This document shows, one piece after another, positions 18,298 through 28,583 of a stretch of DNA of 64,000 nt. The translations under genes were made by a program, and so were the position numbers. The notes under the pieces were generated by a model, which saw only the letters and a program-made list of their open reading frames with translations, ran no database searches and was not told where the DNA came from. Origin of the DNA: AP-15 sp963799085 (GTDB lineage: Bacteria; Pseudomonadota; Alphaproteobacteria; ATCC43930; CGMCC-115725); NCBI GenBank assembly GCA_963799085.1, contig CAWCWA010000005.1:62001-126000 (forward strand), given 5' to 3'. The number at the start of each line of letters is the position of its first letter. The first letter of the stretch is position 1.

Positions 18298-19824
18298 ATG
18301 GTGACGGTGGAAACGATTGGCCGGATCAGGCGGGCGTTTCTGGTGGACAAGAAGCCGATCCGCCAGATCGTTCGCGAGTTGCGGATCTCGCGACAGACGG
18401 TGCGCAAGGCGGTCCGCGGCTCGGCAACGGAGTTTCATTACGAGCGCCAGGTCCAGCCGCAGCCGCGGCTGGGGGCCTTTGTCGGACGGCTCGACGCGAT
18501 GCTGGAGGCGAACAGCAAGCGGCCGGCGCGCGAGCGGCTGACGGCGCGGCGCCTGTTCGAGCTGTTGCGTGCTGAAGGTTACGAGGGCGCCTACGACAGT
18601 GTGCAGCGTCACGTCCGCGAGTGGCGCCGGCAGCAATCACAGCAAGGGCCCGTCTTCATCCCGCTATGGTTCGCACCGGGCGAGGCCTACCAGTTCGACT
18701 GGTCGCACGAGGTCGTGGTCCTCGGCGGCGTGACCACCACGATCAAGGTCGCCCATCTCCGGCTCTGCCACAGCCGGATGTTTCTGGTCCGGGCCTATCC
18801 GCGCGAGAGCCAGGAGATGGTGTTCGACGCGCACGACCGCGCCTTCCGACTGTTCGGTGGGATGTGCCGGCGCGGCATCTACGACAACATGACCACAGCG
18901 GTTGAGACGGTGTTCGTCGGCAAGGAGCGCCGCTTCAACCGCCGCTTTTTGGCGATGTGCTCGCATTACCTGGTCGAGCCCACGGCCTGCACGCCGGCGG
19001 CGGGCTGGGAAAAGGGTCAGGTTGAGAACCAGGTCGGCAATGCACGCGAGCACCTGTTCACGCCGCGGCTGCACTTTGCCGATTACGCCGAGCTCAACGC
19101 TTGGCTGGAGGCGCGCTGCCTCGCCCAAGCCCGCGCGAGCGCACATCCCGAGCAGAGCGACAAGACGGTGTGGGAGGTCTTCGAGGCCGAGCGAGCCAGC
19201 CTGATCGCCTATTGCGGCCCGTTCGACGGCTTCCGCGAGGTGGAGGTCGCGGTCTCGAAGAGCAGCCTGGTCCGCTTCGACCACAATCGCTACAGCGTCG
19301 CGGTCAAGGCGGCGCGGCGCACCGCGCAGCTGCGGGTTTACGCCGATCGCGTCGTCGTCTGGTCCAACGGCGAGATCGTCGGCGAGCATGCCCGCCGTTT
19401 CGGCCGCGGACAGACCGCCTACGATCCCTGGCACTACCTGCCAGTGCTGGCGAGGAAGCCCGGCGCGCTCAGGAACGGCGACCCGTTCCGCAACTGGGAC
19501 CTGCCGCCGGCATTGGCGCAGGTCCGTCGGCGGCTCGCCGGTCATGATGACGGCGATCGCCAGTTCGTCGATATCCTGACGGCGGTTGCCGAGGCCGGGC
19601 TCGATGCCATCGAGGCGGCCTGCGCCGAGGCGCTGTCGGCCAAGCTGTGCGGTCGCGACGTCGTGCTCAACATCCTGGCCCGGCAGCACGACACCGAGCC
19701 GGCCAAGCCGGTGGCAACCCCGACCGCGTTGGCGCTCGCGATCGAACCGGCCGCCGATTGTGCCCGCTACGACCGGCTGCGCCATTCGGCGCCGGCTGAG
19801 GAAGCGTACTGTGGAGCGGCATGA
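18298..19824 (+). CDS. istA: IS21-family transposase IstA
   Basis: About 508 residues from ATG 18298 (an earlier ATG at 18259 gives 521). An N-terminal helix-turn-helix (KKPIRQIVRELRISRQTVRKAVR) precedes the DDE integrase core, with Asp in AYQFDWSHEVV, Asp in RRGIYDNMTTAV and Glu in GWEKGQVENQVG. A C-terminal domain includes VRFDHNRYSVAV. The frame is intact, so this copy could be active if IstB is functional. GGGG precedes the chosen ATG. The end of istA overlaps the istB start. Confidence 0.9.
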   Translation: MVTVETIGRIRRAFLVDKKPIRQIVRELRISRQTVRKAVRGSATEFHYERQVQPQPRLGAFVGRLDAMLEANSKRPARERLTARRLFELLRAEGYEGAYDSVQRHVREWRRQQSQQGPVFIPLWFAPGEAYQFDWSHEVVVLGGVTTTIKVAHLRLCHSRMFLVRAYPRESQEMVFDAHDRAFRLFGGMCRRGIYDNMTTAVETVFVGKERRFNRRFLAMCSHYLVEPTACTPAAGWEKGQVENQVGNAREHLFTPRLHFADYAELNAWLEARCLAQARASAHPEQSDKTVWEVFEAERASLIAYCGPFDGFREVEVAVSKSSLVRFDHNRYSVAVKAARRTAQLRVYADRVVVWSNGEIVGEHARRFGRGQTAYDPWHYLPVLARKPGALRNGDPFRNWDLPPALAQVRRRLAGHDDGDRQFVDILTAVAEAGLDAIEAACAEALSAKLCGRDVVLNILARQHDTEPAKPVATPTALALAIEPAADCARYDRLRHSAPAEEAYCGAA

Positions 19825-20540
19825 GATCATGGAGCTGCTGGGCCAGCTTAAGCTGGCCGGCATGCGCGCCGCCTACGACGAGGTGGTTGCGGCTGGGGTG
19901 CGCGCCCAGCATCCCTTTCAGCGCATCTTCGGCGAGCTGCTGCTCGCTCAACTCGCCGATCATCGCGCCCGCTCGACCGCCTACCGCATGGGAGTGGCGC
20001 GCTTCCCGGTGATGAAGAACCTCGCCGAGTTCGACTTCGCGGCCTCGCCGGTCAACCAGGGCCTGGTGCGCGAGCTGCACGAGGGCGGCTTTCTCGCTAC
20101 CCAGCGCAACGCCGTGCTGATCGGCGGAACCGGCACCGGCAAAATCGCATATCGCCATAGCGATCGGCGCCAATTGCGTACGCAACGGCGCCCGCGTGCG
20201 CTTCTTCACCGCCGTCGACCTGGTCAACCAGCTCGAGGCCGAGGCGCGCGCCGGCAAGGCCGGGAAACTGGCCGACCAACTCGTGCGCGTCGATCTCGTC
20301 ATCCTCGACGAGCTCGGCTATCTGCCGTTCCCGGTCAGCGGCGGGCAGATGTTGTTCCACCTGATCAGCCGGCTCTACGAGCGCACCTCGATCGTCTTGT
20401 CGACCAATCTCGCCTTTGCCGAATGGCCGAGCGTCTTCGCCGACGCCAAAATGACCACGGCGCTGCTCGACCGGCTGACGCACCACTGCGACATCCTCGA
20501 AACCGGCAACGAGAGCTGGCGGTTTAAAAATCGCACCTGA
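19811..20540 (+). CDS. istB: IS21 helper ATPase IstB, one-base frameshift in Walker A
   Basis: AAA+ helper of IstA, related to DnaC. It begins VERHEIMELLGQLKLAGM. The Walker A reads GGTGTGK and then loses frame, because the sequence has AAAA where AAA would give GKSHIAIAIG. The next frame continues VRFFTAVDLVNQLE, the Walker B VILDELGYLPF, and LSTNLAFAEW to the end at 20540. A single homopolymer base explains the break, which suggests sequencing error or very recent inactivation. Confidence 0.8.
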
Positions 20541-20672
20541 CGGTTCGAGGTTCCGAGGGCCCGCGGATCGCCCCCGGGGGCCCACAGCGCCTCCCCACGC
20601 GCGCCGCTCCGTCGCTCGTGAGGGCACTGCGCGACGCGCGCGGGTCCCCTCCGTGGACTCCGGGGACGACCG

Positions 20673-21663
20673 CTATTCAACCGCCGGTATGGGTCGCGAT
20701 TGGCCGCTGATTCCGGGTCGCGCTTCCGCGCTGGTCGATGCCGCTGCGATCGAGCGGCAGAAAGCAATTCGGCTGGCCCTGCCGCAGCCAGGTTCGCAAT
20801 TCGGACGAGGCCTTGTCGTATTGGGCGAACACCGGGCCTTCATGCAGTGCCTTCGCGACCTCGACATGGCGGTCTTTGCCCGCCGTATCGATCGGGCTGC
20901 CATCCTCACGGGTGAAGCTTGCCCAGCGGAATGGCAACCCCTTGTTGAGCGCGCTCGGCTTCGAAGTGAGCGCATACTGCCCGGAGAGTTCCATCCCGGA
21001 CATCACCGCCCCGGCCTCCGCCGCCATCAGATAGCCGTCGCCGGTGAGACCGGTCGCCCCGAGAATCCGCTCACCGAAGGCGCAGCCGCCGGTCGCCAGC
21101 ACGACGCCGCCGGCGCGAATTCGCCACGGTCGGTTGCGCTGACGATCGACCCCGGCGGCGCCGGCGACCAAATCGCCGTCGCTGAGCAATTCGAGGGCGG
21201 GATGATGATCGAGGATTTTGACGCCGGCCCGACGCACGCGGCGGCGCATGAAGTGCATGTAATCCGGGCCGCGCAGATTGGCGAGGTAGGGCTTGCCGTT
21301 CTCGTCATTGGGAAACGAATAGCCCTAGGCCGCCAGCACATGGAGCTTCTCCCACGCGGTATCGAGCGTGCGGTGAGCCCGGCGCGGGTCGGCAAGGCCA
21401 TGGGTGAGGGCAAGACGTCGATCGATCGCGGCACGGCGCTGGTCGCCTGGCGGCACAAACCAGGTTCCGGTGTTGGAGGGTGCGGTGGCGCCGCTGATGC
21501 CGAGGTACCCCTTGTCGACGAGGACGACGCGGGCGCCGGCCTCGGCGGCGGCAACCGCCGCCCACGCGGCCGCAGGACCTCCACCGATCACCAGCACATC
21601 GGTCGCCAGATCAAGCGTTTCACCGCGATGGCGGTGACGCGCCGCTTGTCGCGCCGAGGTCAT
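20673..21663 (-). pseudogene. N-terminal part of the split FAD-dependent oxidoreductase
   Basis: Starts with a dinucleotide fold (DVLVIGGGPAAAWAAVAAAE, then VVLVDKGYLGISGATA). It continues with GYSFPNDENGKPYLANLRGPDY, VVLATGGCAFGERILGATGLTGDGY and YALTSKPSALNKGLPF, typical of fumarate reductase/APS reductase-like flavoprotein subunits. An in-frame TAG at about 21325 sits where related proteins have a Trp. The frame then ends at the IS21 junction (THTGG-stop). Nonsense codon, IS21 insertion and loss of the 3' end together make this a genuine pseudogene. It neighbours an LLM monooxygenase, as in some organosulfur gene sets. Confidence 0.8.
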
Positions 21664-21705
21664 ACGCCGGCGACGGCCTGCAACGGCTCGGCCCTCCAGG
21701 CGGGA

Positions 21706-23029
21706 TCATCGAAGACGCTTTTTTGGCCAGGGCAGGCCGTAATGCTCGCGCAGCATCGTCCCCTCGTATTCGGTACGGAACAGCCCACGACGCTGCAGGA
21801 TCGGGATCACCTCGGCGCTGAACACGTCGAGCTGCGCCGCGCAGCAGCGGCGGCATGATATTGAACCCGTCGGCCGCGCCGTCCTCGAACCAGTCCACGA
21901 TAAAATCGGCGATCTGTTCGGGCGTGCCGGCGGTGACGTAATGCCCGCGCGCGCCGGCCAGATAGCCGAGCAATTGCCGCAATGTCAGCTTGTCGCGCCG
22001 CACCAGATTGATGATCACCTCGGTGCGGCTGCGCGCCGCCTCGTACCGAACCGGGTCGGGGAAATCTTCTGGAGAAAGCGGGCGATCGAGCGGCAGGTGC
22101 GAGAAATCGTGCCCGCCGAAGCGGCCCGACAGCCGCTTGCGCCCGACCTCGGGATCGGTGAGATCGTTGACCTCGCGCGCCAGCCGCGTTGCCTCGGCTT
22201 CGGTGCCGGCGATCATCGGGCTGAGGCCCGGCAGGATCAGGACGTGTTCCGACGGCCGGCCCTCGGCTGCCGCCAACGCCTTCAGATCGGCGTAGAATTC
22301 CTGCGCCGTCGCCTTCGCCATGTGGGCGGTGAACACGGCATCGGCATGGCGCGCGGCGAACGCGCGACCAGTGTCGGACGAGCCCGCCTGCACCAGCACC
22401 GGCCGTCCCTGCGGGCAGCGCGGCATGTTGAGCGGCCCTGCCACCTGGTAGAAATCGCCGCGGTGGTTGATCGCCCGAATGCGGTCCGCGCGCGCATAGA
22501 TCCCGCCGGTCCGGTCGTCGATCACCGCGTCGGCCGCCCAGCTGTCCCACAGGGCCTTCACGACCGCCATGAACTCCTCGCCGCGGGCGTAGCGGTCGGC
22601 GTGGCTCACCTGCCCGGCGCCGCCGTAATTTTCCGCCGCGGTCGCCAGCCAGGAGGTCACGATGTTCCAGGCCGCGCGGCCGTTGCTGATGTGGTCGATC
22701 GAGGCGAACTGCCGCGCGAGATTGAAGGGCTCGGTGTAGGTGGTCGACGCCGTCGCGATCAGCCCGACCCGGCTGGTCGCCATCGCCAACGCCGCCAGCA
22801 CGGTGATCGGCTCGAGCCAGGTACGCGGCGCCTGCGCCACATCGCCGCCCAGCGCCAGCTGATCGGCGAGGAAGATCGAATCGAACAGCGCGGCTTCGGC
22901 GCGCTGCGCCAGATCCTGGTAATAGCGGATGTCGGTCAACGGCAGCGGCGAGGACGCCGGATGCCGCCACGCCGCCTCGTGATGGCCGCGGCTGTGGATG
23001 AATAGGTTGAGGTGCAGCTGCCGTTTCAT
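21706..23029 (-). CDS. LLM-class FMN-dependent monooxygenase (NtaA/SnaA/DszA family), one frameshift
   Basis: A TIM-barrel, FMNH2-dependent monooxygenase of about 440 residues. Markers are MKRQLHLNLFIHSRGHHEAAWRH at the start, FDSIFLADQLAL, LAALAMATSRVGLIATASTTYTEPF, SNGRAAWNIVTSW and VLVQAGSSDTGR. A frame change near 21856 leads to the family tail QLDVFSAEVIPILQRRG...LREHYGLPWP, ending at 21706. AAGGA lies 7 nt upstream of the ATG. Family members oxidise nitrilotriacetate, EDTA, pristinamycin or dibenzothiophene sulfone with a separate flavin reductase. The substrate is unknown here, although the flavoprotein next door hints at an organosulfur pathway. Confidence 0.8.
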
Positions 23030-23509
23030 CGGCCGGTCCTTGCTGGTATGCCGGCCGCCCGTCCTCGATGAACGGCGGAGGCAGCATCGGAAACCTATGC
23101 CCCGGCGGTCAGGTCGGGCAAGACGCTTGCGGAATAACAGAAATTGCCGTGGGCCCACGTCGTCCGCCATGTGGTCCCCTCCCAGCGCTTGATCCAGGTC
23201 ATGGCGGTTCTATCGCAGCCCGGTAGGGTCCAAGAAAAGCGGCACTGTGCGTCGGCCATCGCAAAATTGGCCCGCAGAGAAGGACTTGCCGGGTGAGGAA
23301 ACGGGATTCGACCCCTCCCTCCCCTTTCGCCAGATGGGACGATGTCAGCGTTGCCCGAAAGAATGCGTGTCGCCAGCGGTATCACCTTAACTGGCCGCTC
23401 CCCCATACCGACATCGTTTGGTCAACTCTGCCGAACCGTTCGGGTCGATCAATAGCCGCTCCAACCCTATCTGCCATTCGACAATACGCGACCATGGACG
23501 AACCCCCGG
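23030..23509. other. region without a supported gene
   Basis: About 480 bp between the oppositely facing ends of accessory genes. Short frames occur on both strands, but none has a recognisable domain. A minus-strand ATG near 23203 starts a 34-codon frame (MTWIKRWEGTTWRTTWAHG) of unknown meaning. It may include the promoter of the LLM gene. Confidence 0.4.
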
Positions 23510-24814
23510 TCAATGCAACGCCGCAACCCCCGCGACTGGAATGCCGGAAGCGCCGGGCCTGCGCGCACTTATCAGACGCCGCACCTCGTCGAGCCGATTG
23601 GCGCTGAGATAGGCCCGCAACAACGTGAACTCGATCAGGTCGTGCTGCGCGCGACTACCGCCAATGCGTTCGTTTTGCCCTGCAAGGGGGGCCAGCGCCT
23701 CGATCGCCGCGGAAAAATCCCCGCGTTCGAACGCCGCGAAGCCGTGCGCCAGAGCGGGAAGGTAAGAGCCGGACGGATAACGGCCTTCCCGCGCCAGTTC
23801 CTCCATTCGCCGAGCACGTGCGTCGAGTGCTGCGTCATCGCCGATGACGGCCTGTGGCAGGATGACGTGCAGGTCGGCGAGCCCGTTTCCCGGCCGCGGC
23901 AGGGCGCTGTCCGCGTATTCGTACAAGGCGCGCCATGCCGCAGTGTCGCGCGGATGGCCGGCGAGTTCGGACCGCCACAAAAACGCCGCCCCATCCGAAA
24001 TTTTCTGTTGCGGTCCACCGCTGTGCCGGTCGAGCGCGAGGGCGTCCCGATATAACTGAGACGCTATTGCCCAGTTGCCGGCTTGGATTTCGCAGAGCGA
24101 CAGGTGCCAGCTCAGATGCCCATGGAAAAAGCCATCGCGAGGATAAGTGGCGAGCCACGTCGATAGGAAGGTGCGGGCCGCGTCCAGTTCGCCACTTTCG
24201 TAACAGACATGGGCGAAGCCATGCGCGCCGTGCGCGTTGTTCGGGTTCGCAGCCAGGGATTGCTCGATCTTCGCCCGAGCAAGCGCGAGCTGTCCATCCT
24301 CGGACAGCCCCATGGCGTGATAGGAAAGGAACCAGAAATCGTCGCCGTAATGCGGGGCGAGGCTGTCCATCAGCACCGCGATCTGATGCTTCTGCCCGAC
24401 GCGGCCGGAGCCGCCGATCAGGCCGTTGGGGTTCGCCGCATTGGCGACGACCAGAGCGTCGCGCGGCCATGCCGTCAGATGTGTGTACATGGCGGCGATT
24501 GCGGCATCGGTCCGACCCGCGAACAGAAGGTCGAAGAATGCGATGTGACTGGCCTCGCGCTCAGACAGGCCGGTGGTCGCATCCTTGGCTGCCGCCAAAG
24601 TCGCCCGGGCCGCCGCGACATTGCCTTCCCTCATCAGAACTTGGGCCTTGCCGGCGTAGGACAGGGCAAAACCGGGGTCGGCGGCGATGGCGCGGTCATA
24701 GGCCCGCGTCGCTCCAGGGTAGAACGTCAACGCCAGGTCGCAACCCTCGACGTAGGCGTCCCGCGCTGTGATGGACGCGGTGGATATGGAAAGGCCGTAT
24801 CGATCGGTCAGCAT
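23510..24814 (-). CDS. TPR-repeat protein of the TTC38 type
   Basis: A 434-residue all-helical protein without a signal peptide. It starts MLTDRYGLSISTASITARDAY, followed by tandem TPR-like units (AYDRAIAADPGFALSYAGKAQVLM; LARAKIEQSLAANPNNAHGAHGFAH). The region HYGDDFWFLSYHAMGL...GFFHGHLSWHLSLCE matches the conserved core of tetratricopeptide protein 38 relatives. The biochemical role of this family is unclear. ATG 24814 is chosen over a longer frame because similarity begins there; no good ribosome-binding site is visible. It lies among eroded accessory genes. Confidence 0.7.
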   Translation of the reverse strand: MLTDRYGLSISTASITARDAYVEGCDLALTFYPGATRAYDRAIAADPGFALSYAGKAQVLMREGNVAAARATLAAAKDATTGLSEREASHIAFFDLLFAGRTDAAIAAMYTHLTAWPRDALVVANAANPNGLIGGSGRVGQKHQIAVLMDSLAPHYGDDFWFLSYHAMGLSEDGQLALARAKIEQSLAANPNNAHGAHGFAHVCYESGELDAARTFLSTWLATYPRDGFFHGHLSWHLSLCEIQAGNWAIASQLYRDALALDRHSGGPQQKISDGAAFLWRSELAGHPRDTAAWRALYEYADSALPRPGNGLADLHVILPQAVIGDDAALDARARRMEELAREGRYPSGSYLPALAHGFAAFERGDFSAAIEALAPLAGQNERIGGSRAQHDLIEFTLLRAYLSANRLDEVRRLISARRPGASGIPVAGVAALH

Positions 24815-24917
24815 GAGAAACGCTCGCCGGCTATTTCGTAAAATACTATACTGCCCGAGCGCACGTGGGTACGCGATGGATGTCGGTCGCTGCTTCTGGC
24901 CGTACAATCCGGGGCTC

Positions 24918-25071
24918 ATGCGCCGGATGGCATAGGCTGCCGATCGCTACGGCTTCGACATGAACAACCTGATGCATCCATGGGTTGCAGCAACGATGGT
25001 GGCGGAAACCATCACGCGGGCGCACATCGCGATTTGCGTCAGCAACCTAGTCTCGCGGCATCCGGCTCGCA
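24918..25071 (+). pseudogene. fragment of an LLM-class flavin oxidoreductase
   Basis: A plus-strand frame reads AADRYGFDMNNLMHPWVAA, then AETITRAHIAICVSNLVSRHPA. This resembles the strand-2/strand-3 region of bacterial luciferase-like oxidoreductases, where ...TxRxxLGxCVTNxxTRHPA is common. Nothing before or after continues the fold. Probably a small relic. Confidence 0.35.
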
Positions 25072-25122
25072 GATCCAGGCGACGGGCAAGCGCATTCAGG
25101 GCTTCACGAATTTATCGATCCT

Positions 25123-26689
25123 TTAGCGGAAAAAGTAGATCGGGCTCGACCAGGCCAGGTGACCGTCCTCCAGCGTCAGGCACACATAGAGAGCGTTGTC
25201 GCCAAGCGACTTGAGCGGTACGCGGCGGGACAATCGCAGCCGCCGGTGCGGGTGCGGGTCAGCTCAGGAGCGAGAAGACAGGACAGCCCGCCATAGGGGC
25301 GCCTGGATGGCTGGCACCATGCCGACCTTTATGGCCGTCGGAATTGGCCAGGATGCCGACCCGATAACCCTGTTTCAGCGCGTCGTGGAGCAGCCACTCG
25401 AAGACCCCCCAGTCGGAATGCACCTCGACCGAACGCTCGATCCGCGCGTCGCGCGCCATTTTAATGTGGGCATAGCGGCCGCCGATATGGGCAAAGACGA
25501 TGCAATTCGTGTTCTTCAGGGCCTCGAACAGCTGCTCGGCGCTGTTGGCGTCGCTGGGCAGATCGCTCTGGTCGTCCACCAGGGCGTGCGAGGAGCGGCG
25601 GATCTGCGGCCCCTCATGCATGAACAGTACGTTGCGGTCGCGGCCCAGACCCGTGTTGCCCGACCATTCGTAGCCTGGGAAAATGATGAACGAGCCATCC
25701 TCGTTATAGGCGCGCGTTAGTTCGTTCAATTCGTTCCAGAATGCGGTGGTGATCTGGAAGTCGTTGCCCTGATGGCTCATGCCGTCGAGAAAGGCGCGGT
25801 CGCGGGCGAACTCGATCAGTTCCCGAGCCGAGTTGGTCCCGATCGTTTCCTCCGACTGTCCATGCAGGTCGCACCAGTAGGACCGCAGCGGCGCGCCAAC
25901 GGCGATGCGCAGCGGATTGCTGGTGCAGAGCGGTTTACCCAGCGCGCCGAATACCTCGACCATCAGGTCTCCCGGCTCCCCGGCGGACAGGCCCTCGATC
26001 GATTTCGAATGCTCGCCGTGCTTCATCGAAAATGTTTCGGGCAAACCGGCGATGGGTCGGTTCGGCCGCAGCGTAAAGACGCCCTCGACCTGGTCGCTGG
26101 GGTTGCCCCATTTGTCCTCGCCCTTGAAGCCGAGGCGGAAGCTCTCGCCGACGCGCCGTAGGGTGGGCAACAACGCCTTCCAAGCCGTCGGTAGACCGGC
26201 AACGATTGAGATCGTCGGCTGGATCGGCAGTTCGACATAGCTATAGGTAGCGAAGGCGTCGACCAGAACGCGGAACTCGAACGTTGGCTCGACGAAAGTC
26301 TGCACGCGCATTCCGGGGGAGCCCTGCCGGCGATCGCCGAACCGCACGGTGATCGTGTCGCCTTCGCACAAAAACCCGCGCATGACCCGGATCATCAGGG
26401 TCTTGTCCCACGGCCGGACGTTGAGCTTCGGATCGTATAGCACGTCGAGCACCGCGCCGTTTGACGCCTCGGCTGTCGTGTAATTCACCGCCTTCGGATC
26501 GCTCCATTGCGGCCGGCCCATGTCGCTGGCGAAGCGATGGACGATCTTTATCGATCCGGTGTCGTCGATACCGAAGTAGCCGGCGGTATAGACCAGCGTG
26601 AACAACTCAAAACTGCCGGCTTCAAACTTGCCGGTCGGCGAGATCTCGGCGGCGCCCATGCGTTGGGGCAGGTAGGTCGAATGCGGCAC
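25123..26689 (-). CDS. DUF3604 family protein, frameshifted near the C-terminus
   Basis: A large protein of the DUF3604 family. Visible blocks are GSFELFTLVYTAGYFGIDDTGSIKI, the PHP-like core YWCDLHGQSEETIGTNSARE, FIIFPGYEWSGNTGLGRDRNVLF, VFAHIGGRYAHI and VGILANSDGHKGRHGASHPG. A shift near 25280 is required to reach YGGLSCLLAPELT. A C-terminal LYVCLTLEDGHLAWSSPIYFF then ends at 25123. GTG 26689 follows GAGGA by 7 nt. The conserved His/Asp residues suggest metal-dependent hydrolysis, but no activity is established for the family. Confidence 0.7.
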
Positions 26690-26814
26690 GTAGCGTTCCT
26701 CGCCGGTTGGCGGCGGCGAAATCGCCGACGCAGGGGTGGCCAGCTGGCGTTGTCAGGCGGATCGCCAACCTTACCTCGGCAGGTTTGAAATCCGGGTTGC
26801 AATTTTGCTCCCAG

Positions 26815-27097
26815 CTAGAATGGGACGAGCAAGGTCTGGAGGCTGTACGTCGTCTTGCGCATCGTGATGATGGCGATCGACACGGCCACAGCCGGAACCG
26901 CGATCAGCATGATCGAGTTGATGTAGTTGGAAGCGGAAGCCCGGGGCCAGGCGTCGCGGGGCGGAACCGCCGCCGGTTCGCACCGCCGGCAGGTTGGGTG
27001 CAAAGAATTCCGCCTCCGGCGTCCGGAAAAGTGCAGCTATCAGCAGAGCGAATAGGGCCGGCCGCGCGGCCTCCGACGTCCCAGACTGCTCAACCAC
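26815..27097 (-). pseudogene. remnant of an unrecognised membrane protein C-terminus
   Basis: Two frames together read RPALFALLIAALFRTPEAE...NYINSIMLIAVPAVAVSIAIITMRKT and end LQTLLVPF. This looks like a short hydrophobic C-terminal region with one frameshift near 26960. No family could be named. The rest of 26690-27200 shows no gene. Confidence 0.3.
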
Positions 27098-27196
27098 GAT
27101 AGCCAGACCAGGAAACGCATCAAGTGGATCTCGAGACGCGACGAACTCAGGATCCTCTGCCTGGTAGACGAAGCTGCCGCCATCTCCGCCATTCCG

Positions 27197-27222
27197 GGTT
27201 CGAATCCTGCTTTCTCAGCCAA
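27197..27222 (+). repeat. tRNA-3'-end-like direct repeat, copy 1
   Basis: GGTTCGAATCCTGCTTTCTC followed by AGCCAA looks like a tRNA T-loop, acceptor 3' strand and CCA. No matching 5' tRNA half is present. A second copy with three mismatches starts exactly 470 bp downstream, and an IS1634 remnant lies between them. Confidence 0.55.
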
Positions 27223-27600
27223 TCTGTCGCACTGCTTCCGCTGGTTTGAGAGAGGCGGCGAGGCGCGGCATCCATCTATCGCAGCTGCGATCGGAGCCCG
27301 ACACGAACAGGCGATGCAGGACGCTGGCGAAAACGGCGCGCTCAACAGCAAATTCAAAGCCGCGGGCGGCGAGCAGCTCGCCGAGTACCGCGGCAATGCC
27401 GAGTTGCTCCCAGAGCCGACCGAACAGCAGCGGTCCGCCGATGCGCGTGCAGGCGATGCCGCCGGCCTCCATGTCGGACAGGATGACGGCGCGATCGCAA
27501 TGCCGCACCGACGAGGCGGCCAGGCGATCCAATTCACCGCTCGCCAGCAGCGCGTCCTTGCGGCCGAGTGCGCGGATCATGATAACTATCAGCCACTTCG
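27215..27600 (-). pseudogene. IS1634-family transposase N-terminal fragment
   Basis: The minus strand encodes RIGGPLLFGRLWEQLGIAAVL, ELLAARGFEFAVERAVFASV and LHRLFVSGSDRSCDRWM, the characteristic N-terminal region of IS1634-type transposases. The catalytic DDE domain is absent. The fragment is bracketed by two tRNA-end-like repeats. Confidence 0.65.
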
Positions 27601-27666
27601 GTGGCGGACCGGTTTTCGCTCGACGACACCATACGGCGCGACGAGGCTTCCCCGTCGGAGACTGAT

Positions 27667-27692
27667 GGTTCGAATCCCGCTCCCTCAGCCAA
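27667..27692 (+). repeat. tRNA-3'-end-like direct repeat, copy 2
   Basis: GGTTCGAATCCCGCTCCCTC followed by AGCCAA. It differs from the copy at 27197 at three positions. No complete tRNA cloverleaf is found upstream. Such paired ends are usual for integrase attachment sites, but no tyrosine integrase is seen. Confidence 0.55.
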
Positions 27693-27832
27693 CCTGACAC
27701 CAACCTGATTAAGTGCTCACCTGTGTGGGCCAGACCTCATTACCGAACTCTCGCCGCGGTCGTGAATGACGCAAACACAAGGTTCAGCTTCCTCGGTCAA
27801 AGCCTAGCGGACAACCTATTGGGACATCACGT

Positions 27833-28530
27833 TCAACCGACGCCCACGAAGTGGACCTGGCATTTGAGGCCAGCGGGCACGATGAGTTTGGGGTTGGGCA
27901 GATCGAGGCGGACGCCGATCGTCGCGCTGGCGGCGTCGAACACCCGGTCGGCGATCATGACCACAGCGTCGTATTTGCCGCCGATTGGATCTTCCGGATA
28001 GACCTCGGCGGGCATGCCGGGACGGACCCGGCCGAACTCGCTCAACGGCAGGAAAGCCTCGACATTCAGGGGATCGATCTGCGCGATCGTCATCAGGTAC
28101 GACTGGTCGTAGGCATATTCGCCCGGTCCAGCTTGCGCTCCAAAACCACGCCGTCGATCGGGCTGCGGATTGTGCGCTGGTCGAGGACTTCGCTGGTACG
28201 CTCCAAGTCGAACTGCGCGAGCTGGAGCTCGATCTGGGCTTCGCGCAATTCGGCTTCAGCCACCTTGGCGCCGGTCGTCGCTTCGTCCGCGGCAGAGACC
28301 GCGATGTTGTCGTTCTTGCGCAGCTCCAACGCGCGATCGACCTTGCGCAACTGAAACTTGAGCTTGGCCTGCGGCGACTGCACGGCCGCATCGTTGGCCG
28401 CCTTGGCTTTGGCCAGAGCCACCGTCGCCACTTCAACGCCGGATTCGAGCCGCGCGACGACCTCGCCTTTTTTGACGAAGTCGCCGCGATCGACCCGCAC
28501 CTCGCTTATCAGCCCCGGCGGTACCGTCAA
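27833..28530 (-). pseudogene. HlyD/RND-type periplasmic adaptor, N-terminally truncated and frameshifted
   Basis: The minus strand shows the lipoyl half-motif TVPPGLISEVRVDRGDFVKKGEVV, a long coiled-coil hairpin and the second lipoyl half RTIRSPIDGVVLERKLDRG. After a one-base loss in a G run near 28113, it continues with the beta-barrel MTIAQIDPLNVEAFLPLSEFG and ends at 27833. The N-terminal signal/anchor is missing because the gene meets an IS6-type element near 28545. Adaptors link inner-membrane exporters to outer-membrane channels; no partner pump is present nearby. Confidence 0.7.
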
Positions 28531-28583
28531 GTTAGCCGAGAGCAGGCTTGGTAGGAGCGGGGTTAGTCGGGTAAAGGGGCGGG

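Larger units (their letters stand above)
18195..20672 (+). mobile_element. IS21-family element
   Basis: istA and istB are adjacent and overlapping. The element is flanked by short inverted motifs: GAATAGCGACC near 18229 and its near-complement GACCGCTATTC near 20671. Its two sides fall within one flavoprotein gene, so the outer limits are near 18195 and 20672. Exact ends and target duplication cannot be fixed by eye. Confidence 0.75.

Noticed and set aside
18664..19863. 399-codon minus-strand frame across istA
   Set aside because: Antisense shadow of an intact IS21 transposase with all catalytic motifs on the plus strand.
21941..23005. 354-codon plus-strand frame
   Set aside because: Antisense to the LLM monooxygenase; the translation is low-complexity Arg-rich.
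27120..27230. Complete tRNA gene ending at 27222
   Set aside because: Only the T-loop and acceptor 3' strand are present; no D-arm, anticodon arm or matching 5' acceptor strand could be found.
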